This document shows, piece by piece, positions 1 through 7,796 of a DNA stretch of 17,480 nt. Position numbers and translations under genes: made by a program. The stretch spans positions 1-17,480 of the forward strand of contig DSDS01000091.1 of NCBI GenBank assembly GCA_011048585.1, in the 5' to 3' direction. The notes under the pieces are model-generated. The model was not told the origin of the DNA, searched no databases, and was given only the letters and a program-made list of their open reading frames with translations. The DNA is from Desulfurivibrio alkaliphilus. Lineage in GTDB: Bacteria; Desulfobacterota; Desulfobulbia; Desulfobulbales; Desulfurivibrionaceae. How positions within the stretch are numbered: position 1 is the first letter of the stretch; every line of letters begins with the position of its first letter.

Positions 1-1147
1 CCTCGGGGGCGCTCATCTCCGGTTTAAGATCATAGGTGGCAACCTGGCGGGCCGAGGGGATCAGGGCTCGCTCCTCCCCGGGAAAGGGCTCCTCACGACC
101 GCCGTTGAAGAAGTAGGTCACATGGGCATACTTCTCGGTCTCAGCTATCCGCAACTGCTTCAGGCCATGGCGACTGACCTCCTCCCCCAGAATCCGTTCC
201 AGAGTCTGGGGTGGGAAGGCCACCGGCAGCGCGAAACCCTTTTCATAGCTGGTCATGGTGACCACTCCCCCCAGGAGGGGGCGGCGGGGGCGGGCAAAAC
301 CGCTGAAATCGTCGTTAATCAGGGCGCTGACCAGTTGGCGAGCCCGATCGGCGCGAAAGTTGAAAAAGATCACCCCGTCGCCGTCCCGCAAGGATGCCGG
401 CGGAGTTCCATCGGGGTGGCTAATCACGGTGGGTTTGATAAACTCATCACTTTCACCCCGCCCGTAAGCATCCCGGACCGCCGTCAGGGGGTCGAGGGTG
501 GTCCGTTCCGCCCGGCCCTCCACCAACGCCTGCCAGGCCAAGGCCACCCGGTCCCAGCGTTTGTCCCGGTCCATGGCATAGTAACGGCCGCAAACCGTGG
601 CGACCCGGCCGACCTTGAGGCGATCCAGGGCCGCGACCAGGGCTTCCATGTAGCCCAAACCGCTCTGCGGCGGGGTATCGCGGCCATCCATGAAAGGATG
701 GACAAAAACCCGCTCGACCCCCTGGCGAACCGCCATTTCCAGCAGGGCCACCAGATGATCGATATGGCTGTGGACCCCGCCGTCGGAGAGCAGGCCCAAC
801 AGGTGGAGGGCCGATCCCCGCTCCCTCACCTGGGTCATCAGCGCCGTCAGAGCGGGATTACTGAAAAAACTCCCCTCCCTCACCGCCAGGCTGATCCGGG
901 TGAAATCCTGGTAGACGGTGCGCCCGGCCCCGATATTGAGGTGACCGACCTCGGAGTTGCCCATCTGCCCCTCGGGCAGCCCCACCGCCCCGTTGTGGGC
1001 GACCAGGGTGGTGAAGGGGTATTCCCGTCGCCAGCGATCCATGTTGGGGGTGGCGGCCAGGTGTACCGCGTTGCCGGGACCCGGCGGCGCCTCGCCCCAG
1101 CCATCGAGAATGGCCAGCAGCACCGGTCGTACTTTACTATTCTTCAT
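1..1147 (-). CDS. gpmI: 2,3-bisphosphoglycerate-independent phosphoglycerate mutase (partial, N-terminal 382 residues)
   Basis: Cytoplasmic glycolytic/gluconeogenic enzyme interconverting 3- and 2-phosphoglycerate through a phosphoserine intermediate, with two Mn2+ ions (family knowledge). Seen: the alkaline-phosphatase-fold start LLAILDGWGEAPPG, with the metal-ligand Asp at about residue 15; the nucleophile motif MGNSEVGH with Ser at about 65; and HPFMDGRDTPP at about 145. The family is usually about 510 residues, so roughly 130 C-terminal residues, including further metal ligands, lie beyond the left edge. The start at 1147 has a G-rich stretch (GGGGGCCGGG) just upstream. An in-frame ATG at 1159 would add four residues. 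The first 11 bases overlap the end of rsfS, so the two genes are probably co-transcribed and translationally coupled. Confidence 0.95.
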   Translation of the reverse strand, partial: MKNSKVRPVLLAILDGWGEAPPGPGNAVHLAATPNMDRWRREYPFTTLVAHNGAVGLPEGQMGNSEVGHLNIGAGRTVYQDFTRISLAVREGSFFSNPALTALMTQVRERGSALHLLGLLSDGGVHSHIDHLVALLEMAVRQGVERVFVHPFMDGRDTPPQSGLGYMEALVAALDRLKVGRVATVCGRYYAMDRDKRWDRVALAWQALVEGRAERTTLDPLTAVRDAYGRGESDEFIKPTVISHPDGTPPASLRDGDGVIFFNFRADRARQLVSALINDDFSGFARPRRPLLGGVVTMTSYEKGFALPVAFPPQTLERILGEEVSRHGLKQLRIAETEKYAHVTYFFNGGREEPFPGEERALIPSARQVATYDLKPEMSAPE

Positions 1148-1532
1148 CCCGGCCCCCATCGGAACTGACCTTGACGGCGTCGTGCCAGAGCCCGTCAAGA
1201 TCGTAAAATCCCCGCAGATCACGGTAAAAGATATGAACCACCAGGTCGCTGAAATCGAGCAGCACCCAATGACCCTCGGCCAGACCTTCGGTATCGCCAG
1301 TTTTTAGACGCTTGGGGGAGAGGACCTCATCCACCGCCTTGGCCAGGCTCTGAACATGGCGGGTGGAGCGACCACTCATGATCAGCAGGTAATCGGTGTA
1401 GGATGAAAGCCCCCGAACATCGAGAATCACCAGATCCTCCGCCTTTTTCTCCAAGGCCGCTCCGGCGGCGATCCGGGCCAGCTCCACCCCGGAAAGGTCT
1501 TCTAACGCTCCGGCAACTGCTTTTATGTGCAT
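1137..1532 (-). CDS. rsfS: Ribosomal silencing factor RsfS (YbeB/Iojap family)
   Basis: Binds ribosomal protein uL14 on the 50S subunit and blocks subunit joining when nutrients are scarce (family knowledge). Seen in the 131-residue product: the Iojap pattern SSYTDYLLIMSGRSTRHVQS (about 43-62) and the C-terminal signature HWVLLDFSDLVVHIFYRD followed by RGFYDLDGLW (about 88-116). The frame is open further upstream to 1667. I chose ATG 1532 because the upstream residues do not resemble the family and a promoter -10 (1594-1599) lies over the alternative ATGs near 1598. A purine stretch (AGAGGA) abuts this ATG closely, so the start is not certain; a GTG 15 codons further in is possible. The gene leads a two-gene unit with gpmI, divergent from secDF. 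Confidence 0.93.
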   Translation of the reverse strand: MHIKAVAGALEDLSGVELARIAAGAALEKKAEDLVILDVRGLSSYTDYLLIMSGRSTRHVQSLAKAVDEVLSPKRLKTGDTEGLAEGHWVLLDFSDLVVHIFYRDLRGFYDLDGLWHDAVKVSSDGGRDEE

Positions 1533-1593
1533 TCCTCTGGTCCCAATTAGGTGGAAATCACAAGGTTTGACTAAATTGCGCTCAAAGATCCGC

Positions 1594-1622
1594 ATCATAT
1601 ATCGCCGACGCCCTGGGTGCAA
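1594..1622 (-). promoter_or_regulatory. Candidate sigma-70 promoter for rsfS-gpmI
   Basis: On the minus strand a TTGCAC -35 (1617-1622) and a TATGAT -10 (1594-1599, five of six consensus bases) are separated by 17 bp. Transcription would start near 1587, about 55 bases before the rsfS ATG. The -35 is weak; the spacing and -10 are good. Confidence 0.45.
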
Positions 1623-1682
1623 CCGGGAATCCCGTCGGCCCGGCCAGATTTCGTGATCGCGTGCCACCCGGTAAAGTGCGCT

Positions 1683-1711
1683 TTGACTTCCGAGGGTTGT
1701 GGGGTTATAAT
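1683..1711 (+). promoter_or_regulatory. Sigma-70 promoter for the secDF gene run
   Basis: TTGACT at 1683-1688 (five of six) and a perfect TATAAT at 1706-1711, separated by exactly 17 bp. Transcription would begin near 1718, about 70 bases before the secDF ATG. This also rules out the longer upstream reading of secDF that would begin at 1661. Confidence 0.8.
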
Positions 1712-1786
1712 CACCGGTCTTCTTTAATACCCTTTTTGTGTTTCCATCGCGAAGAAGGGAAAATTTCCCGTGAAACAGGAGTATCC

Positions 1787-4396
1787 ATGCAAAGCTCGTT
1801 GAAATGGAAGATCGGCCTGCTCTTTGTGATGATCTTTTTCTCCATCGCCACCGTATTGCCTTCGCTGTCGGTGGCGGTGCCCGACTGGTGGAAAAAATAT
1901 CTGGCCCCGGAAGGGTTGCGCCTGGGCCTGGATCTCCAGGGCGGCATGCACTTGGTGCTGCAGGTGGATATTGAGCGGGCCATCGCCAACTCTCTGGACC
2001 TGGCCGCCGAAGAGCTGCGGGAGGTGATGCGGGAGCAACAGGTCACCCTGGTGCGGGCCCGCACCACCGATCCCCAAACCGCCATCTTCACCCTGCCCAA
2101 CATCGGAGCCCTCAATGCCGTGCAACGCACGGTTAGCGAGGATTTTCCCAACCTTACCATCCGGGTCGAAAGCGAGGAGGGTACCTTCCCCCGCGTCTTC
2201 ATCAAGCTGGATGAAGAGCAGGTCGATTTCATCGAAAAAAATGCGGTCCGCCAGTCCCTGGAGATTATCCGCAACCGGATCGACCAGTTCGGGGTGGCTG
2301 AACCGGTGATTGTCCGCCAGGGAATCAACGAGATCGTGGTCCAGCTGCCCGGGGTGCGTGATCCGGAGCGGGCCATCGATCTGATCGGCCAGACCGCCCA
2401 GCTGGAGTTCAAACTGGTGGACGACTCCCAGGCGGTCAACCTCCAGCAGTTGATCACCCAGGCGGTGGAGGCCGGGCAGTGGCAATGGGGCGAAGATCGC
2501 CGCAAGCTGAACCTAGCCCTGCGGGGAATGTTGCCTGATGACCGTGAAATCTACTTCCATCGCAGCGTTGACCGCCAGACCGGCCAGGAACGGATCGAGC
2601 CGATTCTGCTTTACTCCACCTCCCTGATGACCGGAGAGATGGTCCGCGACGCCCGGGTCCGGGTGGGCGGCACCTTTAATGAGCCCTATGTCAGCCTGGA
2701 TCTGACCAACCGGGGCGGCCGGGTCTTTGGCCAGATCACCGAACGGAACGTGGGCCGCCAACTGGCCATCGTCCTCGACGAGGTGGTCCGTTCAGCGCCG
2801 GTGATCCGGGAGCGGATTTTAGGCGGCAGCGCCCAGATCTCCGGCGGTTTCCGCCATGAAGAGGCCGCCGACCTGGCCATCGTGCTGCGGGTTGGCGCTT
2901 TGCCCGCCCCGGTGGAGATTATCCAGAACCTGACGGTGGGAGCCTCGCTGGGGCGGGATTCGATCCAGCGGGGGCTGATCTCGGGGCTCTTCGGGGCCCT
3001 GCTGGTTTCGATGTTCATGGTGATCTACTACCGCCTCTCGGGGGTGATCGCCAACGCTGCCATGGCCTTGAACATACTCTTCATCTTCACCGGCCTGGCC
3101 ATGATGCAGGCCACCCTGACCCTGCCCGGGATCGCCGGCATCATCCTGGCCATAGGTATGGCGGTGGATGCCAATGTGCTGATCTTCGAGCGGATGCGGG
3201 AAGAGTTCGCCCTGGGTAAAACCACCAAATCCGGCATTGAAGGAGGGTATGGCAACGCCCTCTCCACCATCGTCGATTCCCAGGTAACCACCCTGATCAC
3301 CGCCCTGGCCCTCTTTCTCTTCGGCACCGGGCCGATCAAAGGTTTTGCCGTCACCCTCTCTTTGGGGGTAACCTTCAACCTGTTCACCACCCTCTTCGGC
3401 ACCAAACTGGTCTACGATTTTCTCCACTCCCGGCGTCTTCTGGGTGAGTTGCGTTTCCTCAGTTTGCTGACCAACCCCGGCCTCGACTTCATGCGCCTGC
3501 GCCGGATCGCCTTCGTTTTCTCCGCCGTGCTGCTTCTGCTGGGCACCGTGGCCCTGGTGGAGATCGGCCGGGGCACCGCCAATCTGGGGGTCGATTTTGC
3601 CGGCGGCACCATGGCCCAGTACCGGGCCGAGCGGCCCTTCACTCTGGCCGAGGTGCGCAGTGCCCTTAACCAAGCCGGCCTGGAAAGCGCCCAGCCCCAG
3701 CATGTGGAGGGGGAAAACCGACTGATCGTGCGCATCAAGGAGGAGCGAGCGGTGGTGGGCGATCTAACCGCCACCGTAACCGCCGCCTTAAACGAATATT
3801 TGGCCGACAAGGGTTTCGCCCTGGAAACCCAATCGGAGATCGGCTCCGCGATCAGCGATACCCTGCGCAACAAGGCTCTGCAAGCGATCTTCATCGCCCT
3901 GCTGGGGGTAATCATCTATCTGGCCCTGCGCTTCGACCTGCGCTTCGGGATGGCGGCGGCCATTACCACCTTCCATGATGTGCTGGTGGTTCTGGGCCTC
4001 TGCTGGCTACTCAACATCGAGATCACCCTGCTGATCGTCACCGCCCTGCTGACTCTGGCCGGCTACTCCCTCAACGACTCGGTGGTGGCCTTCGACCGCA
4101 TCCGCGAAAACCTCAAAAAAAGGCCCCTGGAGTCGATGCGAGATGTGATCAACCGCAGTATCAACGACATCATGGGCCGGACCATCATCACCTCCATGAC
4201 CACCGCCCTGGTGCTGCTCTCCCTGCTGATCTTCGGCGGCTCGGTGATCAACGACTTTTCCCTGACCCTGCTGATGGGCGTTATTATCGGCACCTTCTCC
4301 TCAATTTTCGTGGCCAGTCCGCTGCTGATGCTGCTGCCTGGGGGAGATCAACGACCCGATGAAACCGGGCTCCAGGGAGATGGCGCCCAGGTTTGA
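1787..4396 (+). CDS. secDF: Fused protein translocase subunit SecDF
   Basis: Inner-membrane accessory subunit of the Sec translocon that uses the proton gradient to pull exported proteins outward (family knowledge). The 869-residue product joins SecD and SecF. Seen: first membrane segment at about 9-27; SecD P1 motif GLDLQGGMHLVL (47-58); SecD transmembrane-4 motif AVDANVLIFER with Asp461; SecF start motif VDFAGGT (602-608); SecF motif GYSLNDSVVAFDRIREN from 759, with Asp764 and Arg771. These are the conserved positions implicated in proton transport. The SecD/SecF junction is near 560-590. Start 1787 has an AGGAG site just upstream (1777-1781); the longer frame from 1661 begins before the promoter. 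It is the first gene of a five-gene run; no yajC is visible. Confidence 0.96.
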   Translation: MQSSLKWKIGLLFVMIFFSIATVLPSLSVAVPDWWKKYLAPEGLRLGLDLQGGMHLVLQVDIERAIANSLDLAAEELREVMREQQVTLVRARTTDPQTAIFTLPNIGALNAVQRTVSEDFPNLTIRVESEEGTFPRVFIKLDEEQVDFIEKNAVRQSLEIIRNRIDQFGVAEPVIVRQGINEIVVQLPGVRDPERAIDLIGQTAQLEFKLVDDSQAVNLQQLITQAVEAGQWQWGEDRRKLNLALRGMLPDDREIYFHRSVDRQTGQERIEPILLYSTSLMTGEMVRDARVRVGGTFNEPYVSLDLTNRGGRVFGQITERNVGRQLAIVLDEVVRSAPVIRERILGGSAQISGGFRHEEAADLAIVLRVGALPAPVEIIQNLTVGASLGRDSIQRGLISGLFGALLVSMFMVIYYRLSGVIANAAMALNILFIFTGLAMMQATLTLPGIAGIILAIGMAVDANVLIFERMREEFALGKTTKSGIEGGYGNALSTIVDSQVTTLITALALFLFGTGPIKGFAVTLSLGVTFNLFTTLFGTKLVYDFLHSRRLLGELRFLSLLTNPGLDFMRLRRIAFVFSAVLLLLGTVALVEIGRGTANLGVDFAGGTMAQYRAERPFTLAEVRSALNQAGLESAQPQHVEGENRLIVRIKEERAVVGDLTATVTAALNEYLADKGFALETQSEIGSAISDTLRNKALQAIFIALLGVIIYLALRFDLRFGMAAAITTFHDVLVVLGLCWLLNIEITLLIVTALLTLAGYSLNDSVVAFDRIRENLKKRPLESMRDVINRSINDIMGRTIITSMTTALVLLSLLIFGGSVINDFSLTLLMGVIIGTFSSIFVASPLLMLLPGGDQRPDETGLQGDGAQV

Positions 4397-4426
4397 AAAC
4401 AACCCGAGGTTTAAAGGAGCAAACCC

Positions 4427-5176
4427 ATGAGCATCAAACCGCCGGAGGAGCAGGTCCAGCCCCTGCAGGGAGAGGAACAGTTCGCCTTCGACTGTGGCCC
4501 GGACCTGAGCTGCTTTACCGAGTGCTGCCGGGCCCTGGATCTGGTCCTGACCCCCTACGATGTCCTCCGCCTGCGCCAAAATCTGGGGATCACTTCGGAT
4601 CAATTTCTTGAACGCTACGCGATGGTGGAGGCCAGCGAGGATGAAGCCTTCCCCATGGTCTTCCTGGCCATGGTGGATGACGGCCGGGCCAGCTGCCCCT
4701 TTGTAGCCGTCTCCGGTTGCACGGTGTACCAAGACCGTCCCGCCGCCTGCCGAGCCTACCCGCTGGGCCGGGGTCTGCGCCTGACCGGCTGTGACGGCCG
4801 CAAGATCCAGGAGCTGTTCGTGTTGGTGCGAGAGCCCCATTGTCGCGGTTTCGAGCTGGACCGGAAGAAAGACGCGGCCACCTGGATGGACGGCCAGGGG
4901 CTCGCCGCCTACAACCGGGTCAGCGACGCCTTGCTGCCGTTGCTACGCCACCCCAAAATTCAACAGGGCTGGCGGCCGACCCCGGCCCAGAAGGCGCAGT
5001 ATCTGAAAACCCTCTACCAACTCGAGCACTTGCAGGAACAACTACTGGCCGGGGAAGCGGACCGGTTGGTCGCCGCCGACCCCCAAGGCCGGGCGGCAAC
5101 CGAATTGGCCGCGCTCGACGAGATGGAACTGCTGCTGGTCGCCATCGACTGGCTACGCAATGAATTCAAGCTTTAG
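4427..5176 (+). CDS. YkgJ-family cysteine cluster protein (Fe/Zn-chelating domain)
   Basis: A 249-residue cytoplasmic protein with the CxxxCC-type cluster of the YkgJ (UPF0153) family, thought to bind iron or zinc; the exact role is unknown. Seen: CGPDLSCFTECC (Cys23, 29, 33, 34), then CPF...GC at Cys90 and Cys98, and the family signature YQDRPAACRAYPLG with Cys108, followed by Cys122 and Cys139. The C-terminal third (about 160-249) is predicted helical, without cysteines. The start has a clear AAAGGAG site 4415-4421 and lies 30 bases after secDF, so it is probably co-transcribed with it. Presence beside an export gene suggests nothing specific about its job. Confidence 0.88.
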   Translation: MSIKPPEEQVQPLQGEEQFAFDCGPDLSCFTECCRALDLVLTPYDVLRLRQNLGITSDQFLERYAMVEASEDEAFPMVFLAMVDDGRASCPFVAVSGCTVYQDRPAACRAYPLGRGLRLTGCDGRKIQELFVLVREPHCRGFELDRKKDAATWMDGQGLAAYNRVSDALLPLLRHPKIQQGWRPTPAQKAQYLKTLYQLEHLQEQLLAGEADRLVAADPQGRAATELAALDEMELLLVAIDWLRNEFKL

Positions 5177-5211
5177 GGCCGGGAAAAGGCCTTTTGCAAG
5201 GAGACGCCGAC

Positions 5212-6039
5212 ATGAATAAAGCGGTCAAGGCCATCGTGATTACCGGCTACGGGACCAACTGCGAGGTGGAGATGGCCCAGGCCTGCAGGTTGGGCGGGGC
5301 CGATCAGGTGGATATCGTCCATATGAGCGAACTGCTCCATGGTGAATTCACCCTGGATGACTATCACCTGCTCAACCTGCCCGGCGGCTTCCTGGACGGA
5401 GACGACCTTGGGGCCGGCCAGGCCGGCGCCCACCGCCTGCGCCACGCCACGGTAAAACCCGGCGGCGAGCCGATCCGTGATCAGCTCTACCGTTTTATCG
5501 AGGCAGGCAAGCTGATCATCGGGGTCTGCAACGGCTTTCAGCTGATGGTCAAAATGGGTCTGCTCCCCGGCTTCGACCACCGCTACGATCGACGCCTGGT
5601 CAGCCTGACCCATAACGACTCCAGCCGCTTCGAGGATCGCTGGGTCAACCTGCGGATCGATCCCGAAAGCCCCTCTGTTTTCACCAGGGGACTGGAGCAG
5701 CTCTATCTGCCGGTGCGCCACGGAGAAGGCAAGTTCGTTCCCGCCAGCGAGACGATCCTGGGCATGCTGGAAGAGAACCACCTAATCGCCATGCGCTATG
5801 CCGATCCGGAAACCGGAGAGGCCACCATGCGCTATCCCTGGAACCCCAACGGCTCCCCCGCCGGAATCGCCGGCATCTGCGACCCCAGCGGCCGTCTCTT
5901 CGGCCTGATGCCCCACCCGGAGGCCTTTCTCCACCGGGTCAACCATCCGCGCTGGACCCGTGAACAGCTGCCGGAGGAGGGCCAGGGGGTGGCACTTTTC
6001 CGCAACGGGATCGAATTCATCCGGGCCAATGTGCTGTAA
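5212..6039 (+). CDS. purQ: Phosphoribosylformylglycinamidine synthase, glutaminase subunit PurQ
   Basis: Class I glutamine amidotransferase that supplies ammonia to PurL for the FGAR to FGAM step of purine synthesis. Seen in the 275-residue product: N-terminal GYGTNCEVEMAQA typical of PurQ; oxyanion region LPGGFLDGDDLGAG; nucleophile elbow GVCNGFQL with Cys106; catalytic pair His235 and Glu237 in MPHPEAF. The length is that of the longer PurQ form rather than the 225-residue type. An AAGGAG site (5199-5204) sits 7 bases before ATG 5212, which I prefer to the in-frame TTG at 5194. It lies 35 bases after the YkgJ gene and 9 before tatC. No purL or purS is in the window. Confidence 0.88.
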   Translation: MNKAVKAIVITGYGTNCEVEMAQACRLGGADQVDIVHMSELLHGEFTLDDYHLLNLPGGFLDGDDLGAGQAGAHRLRHATVKPGGEPIRDQLYRFIEAGKLIIGVCNGFQLMVKMGLLPGFDHRYDRRLVSLTHNDSSRFEDRWVNLRIDPESPSVFTRGLEQLYLPVRHGEGKFVPASETILGMLEENHLIAMRYADPETGEATMRYPWNPNGSPAGIAGICDPSGRLFGLMPHPEAFLHRVNHPRWTREQLPEEGQGVALFRNGIEFIRANVL

Positions 6040-6048
6040 GCGGACAGG

Positions 6049-6750
6049 ATGACGGCACCCAGAGGCCATCGTCTGGCCAGGCTGATCCTGGACTTGCGGA
6101 CACCTATGCTCTACCTGGGTATCCTGCTGGTGGCCTCCACCGCCGCCTTCACCGTGGTTTCACCGCAAGCCCTCCGCTTCCTGCAGACCCATCTGAACCA
6201 GGAGCTGGCCTATTTCACCGTCACCGATCCCTTCCTGGCCCATGTCAGGCTGGGGCTGGGACTGGCCATCTTCGTCACCGTGCCGCTCTTTTCCTGGTGG
6301 TTCTGGAAGGCCATGGCCGGACCCTTCAAGCTCACCCGCACCACCCGTATCTGGTTCGTGCTCTTCAGCTGTCTGCTCTTTTATGGCGGCACCATCTTCT
6401 GTTTTATGGTAACCCTGCCCCTGGGGGTTAATTTTCTGCTGGGCTATCAATCCGAGCAGTTGCAGGCGGTGATCGCGGTGGGCAAGTTCGTCACCTTCGT
6501 CACCGTCTTTGTTCTGGCCTTCGGCTTTATTGCCATGCTGCCGATCTTCATGGTCTTTGGAGCCAAGAGCCGTTTGCTGACCAGAAAAAGCTTCGAGCGC
6601 AACCGGGGCTACGCGGTGCTGATCATCACCATCATCGCCGCCCTGATCACCCCCACGCCGGACGTGGTCAACCTCTCCTTCATGGCCGTGCCGATGTATC
6701 TGCTTTACGAATCGGGCATTATTATCATCAAGCTGCTCAAAATCGAGTGA
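6049..6750 (+). CDS. tatC: Divergent TatC-like twin-arginine translocase subunit
   Basis: TatC is the six-helix membrane receptor for twin-arginine signal peptides. This 233-residue protein shows about six hydrophobic segments (near 19-37, 65-88, 101-124, 145-170, 188-201, 211-229) and the TatC end motif TPTPDVVNLSFMAVPMYLLYE (200-221). By eye against E. coli TatC, the cytoplasmic E15 position is Asp15, the E103 position is Thr98 and the E170 position is Met163, while the late Asp (205) and Glu (221) remain. It also has one extra residue in the TP(T)PD loop. The start has only a weak AGG site touching the ATG, suggesting coupling to purQ, 9 bases upstream. It is a true member of the family fold, but whether it binds RR signals is open. 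No tatA or tatB is visible. Confidence 0.8.
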   Translation: MTAPRGHRLARLILDLRTPMLYLGILLVASTAAFTVVSPQALRFLQTHLNQELAYFTVTDPFLAHVRLGLGLAIFVTVPLFSWWFWKAMAGPFKLTRTTRIWFVLFSCLLFYGGTIFCFMVTLPLGVNFLLGYQSEQLQAVIAVGKFVTFVTVFVLAFGFIAMLPIFMVFGAKSRLLTRKSFERNRGYAVLIITIIAALITPTPDVVNLSFMAVPMYLLYESGIIIIKLLKIE

Positions 6751-6770
6751 CCACCCGAGACAGGATCAAG

Positions 6771-7067
6771 ATGCCCCGCCCCTACCAGTCAAAAGAGAAT
6801 AATCCGGTCAAGGCTGTCATCCTGCTTTTACTGGCCCTGCTGGCTCTCTGGATGCTGCTGAGCCCCTACGGTCTCTGGCAATATTCGAAAATTTCCCGGG
6901 AACTGGCGAGCCTGAAAGCGGAAAACAGCCGGCTGGAGCAGGAAAATCGGGATCTGCTCATCGAGATTGAAAAATTACGTAACGACCCGGAATATATTGA
7001 AGAGGTGGCCCGCCGCCAGCACGGGCTGCTGAAAAAAAATGAAATGATCTTCAACTTCAGCCGCTGA
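6771..7067 (+). CDS. ftsB: Septum formation initiator FtsB/DivIC family protein
   Basis: Small bitopic divisome protein that pairs with FtsL and regulates septal peptidoglycan synthesis (family knowledge). The 98-residue product has a short basic cytoplasmic tail, one membrane helix at about 13-33, a heptad coiled coil at about 37-72 rich in Glu/Leu, and the family end pattern DPEYIEEVARRQHGLLKKNE (72-91). Start ATG 6771 has AGGA 5 bases upstream; a GTG at 6747 overlapping the tatC stop would add eight residues and is less likely. It is the last gene of the plus-strand run, 20 bases after tatC. Its last 11 bases overlap the end of the convergent small gene. Confidence 0.88.
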   Translation: MPRPYQSKENNPVKAVILLLLALLALWMLLSPYGLWQYSKISRELASLKAENSRLEQENRDLLIEIEKLRNDPEYIEEVARRQHGLLKKNEMIFNFSR

Positions 7068-7254
7068 GTCGCTTTTTTCCCCGCCGGTTACGGCCTGGTC
7101 GCCGGGCTTCCAGTTCGGCCACCTTTTTTTCCAGATCCTCACTGAGCTTGACCCGCCCTTCCAGTACGCAACCCCGGCGACCAGGGATACAGTCTGATTT
7201 CAATTTTTGGCAGTTATTCAAATTAAAATCGTAGTTACGGCAAGAAAAAGTCAT
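7057..7254 (-). CDS. Small four-cysteine protein of unknown function
   Basis: I do not recognise a named family. The 65-residue frame has four cysteines (5, 15, 22, 29) in a C-x9-C-x6-C-x6-C arrangement within the first half, a pattern suited to a metal site, followed by a charged helix (about 36-52) and a very basic tail (RRPGRNRRGKKR). A GGGAG site lies about 9 bases before the ATG. It follows sixA by 29 bases on the same strand and is probably the last gene of the rny-tyrS-M48-sixA run. The ordered cysteines, ribosome-binding site and spacing favour a real gene; the short length and 11-base tail overlap with ftsB keep the confidence moderate. Confidence 0.65.
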   Translation of the reverse strand: MTFSCRNYDFNLNNCQKLKSDCIPGRRGCVLEGRVKLSEDLEKKVAELEARRPGRNRRGKKRLSG

Positions 7255-7283
7255 GAGTCAGGGCTCCCGTTTGTGTCCTGGGC

Positions 7284-7766
7284 TTAAGGATAGTCGCTGA
7301 AAACAAGAGATCCGCTGTTGCGGCCGATCTCCCGCCAGGAGGCTACCGGGAAGGTGAAGGCCGCCAGCCCGCAGGGGGGAATGGTGCCGATTTTTTCCCC
7401 GCCCAGCCACTCCGCCAGCAGGGAGATGTAGGGGTTGTGGCCCACCAGCATCACCCTGGCCAACTGGTCGTCAAAGGCCTGGATCAGGCTCAACAAGAGA
7501 TCCAAGGCCTCGTAATAGATCTTCCCGTCATAAACGATCCGGTCCACCGGATAACCCAGGGATTCGGCAAAAATCGATGCGGTCTGGCGGGTTCTCCGGG
7601 CGGGACTGGCCACAATCAATTCCGGGAAAAAAGCGTGGTCACGCAAACGCTGGGCCATCACCGGGGCATCGGCCAGACCGCGTTGATCAAGCTCCCGTTC
7701 AAAATCACCGGCCTGGGCATTCTGCCAGCCGGCTTTGGCGTGCCGCAGCAAACAAAGCGTCTTCAT
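7284..7766 (-). CDS. sixA: Phosphohistidine phosphatase SixA (histidine phosphatase superfamily)
   Basis: Cytoplasmic phosphatase of the branch 1 histidine phosphatase superfamily; SixA removes phosphate from phosphohistidine in phosphorelay or PTS proteins (family knowledge). The 160-residue product, close to E. coli SixA in length, has the catalytic start LLRHAKA (His9, Arg8), the second Arg region SPARRTRQTA, and VGHNP with the second catalytic His. ATG 7766 is chosen because a GGGGGAG site lies 8 bases upstream; ATG 7772 is too close to it. It sits 30 bases after the M48 gene in the same run. The substrate is not shown by the sequence. Confidence 0.88.
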   Translation of the reverse strand: MKTLCLLRHAKAGWQNAQAGDFERELDQRGLADAPVMAQRLRDHAFFPELIVASPARRTRQTASIFAESLGYPVDRIVYDGKIYYEALDLLLSLIQAFDDQLARVMLVGHNPYISLLAEWLGGEKIGTIPPCGLAAFTFPVASWREIGRNSGSLVFSDYP

Positions 7767-7796
7767 GGCCATCTCTCCCCCTGGGTTCAAAGAAAA

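Noticed and set aside
122..1168. 348-codon open frame on the plus strand
   Set aside because: It is antisense to gpmI, whose catalytic motifs are clear on the minus strand.
1661..1786. 42-residue N-terminal extension of SecDF
   Set aside because: It begins before the predicted transcription start, has no ribosome-binding site, and SecD starts with the membrane helix right after 1787.
2819..3703. 294-codon open frame on the minus strand
   Set aside because: It is antisense to secDF; low-complexity Gly/Gln composition and no domain.
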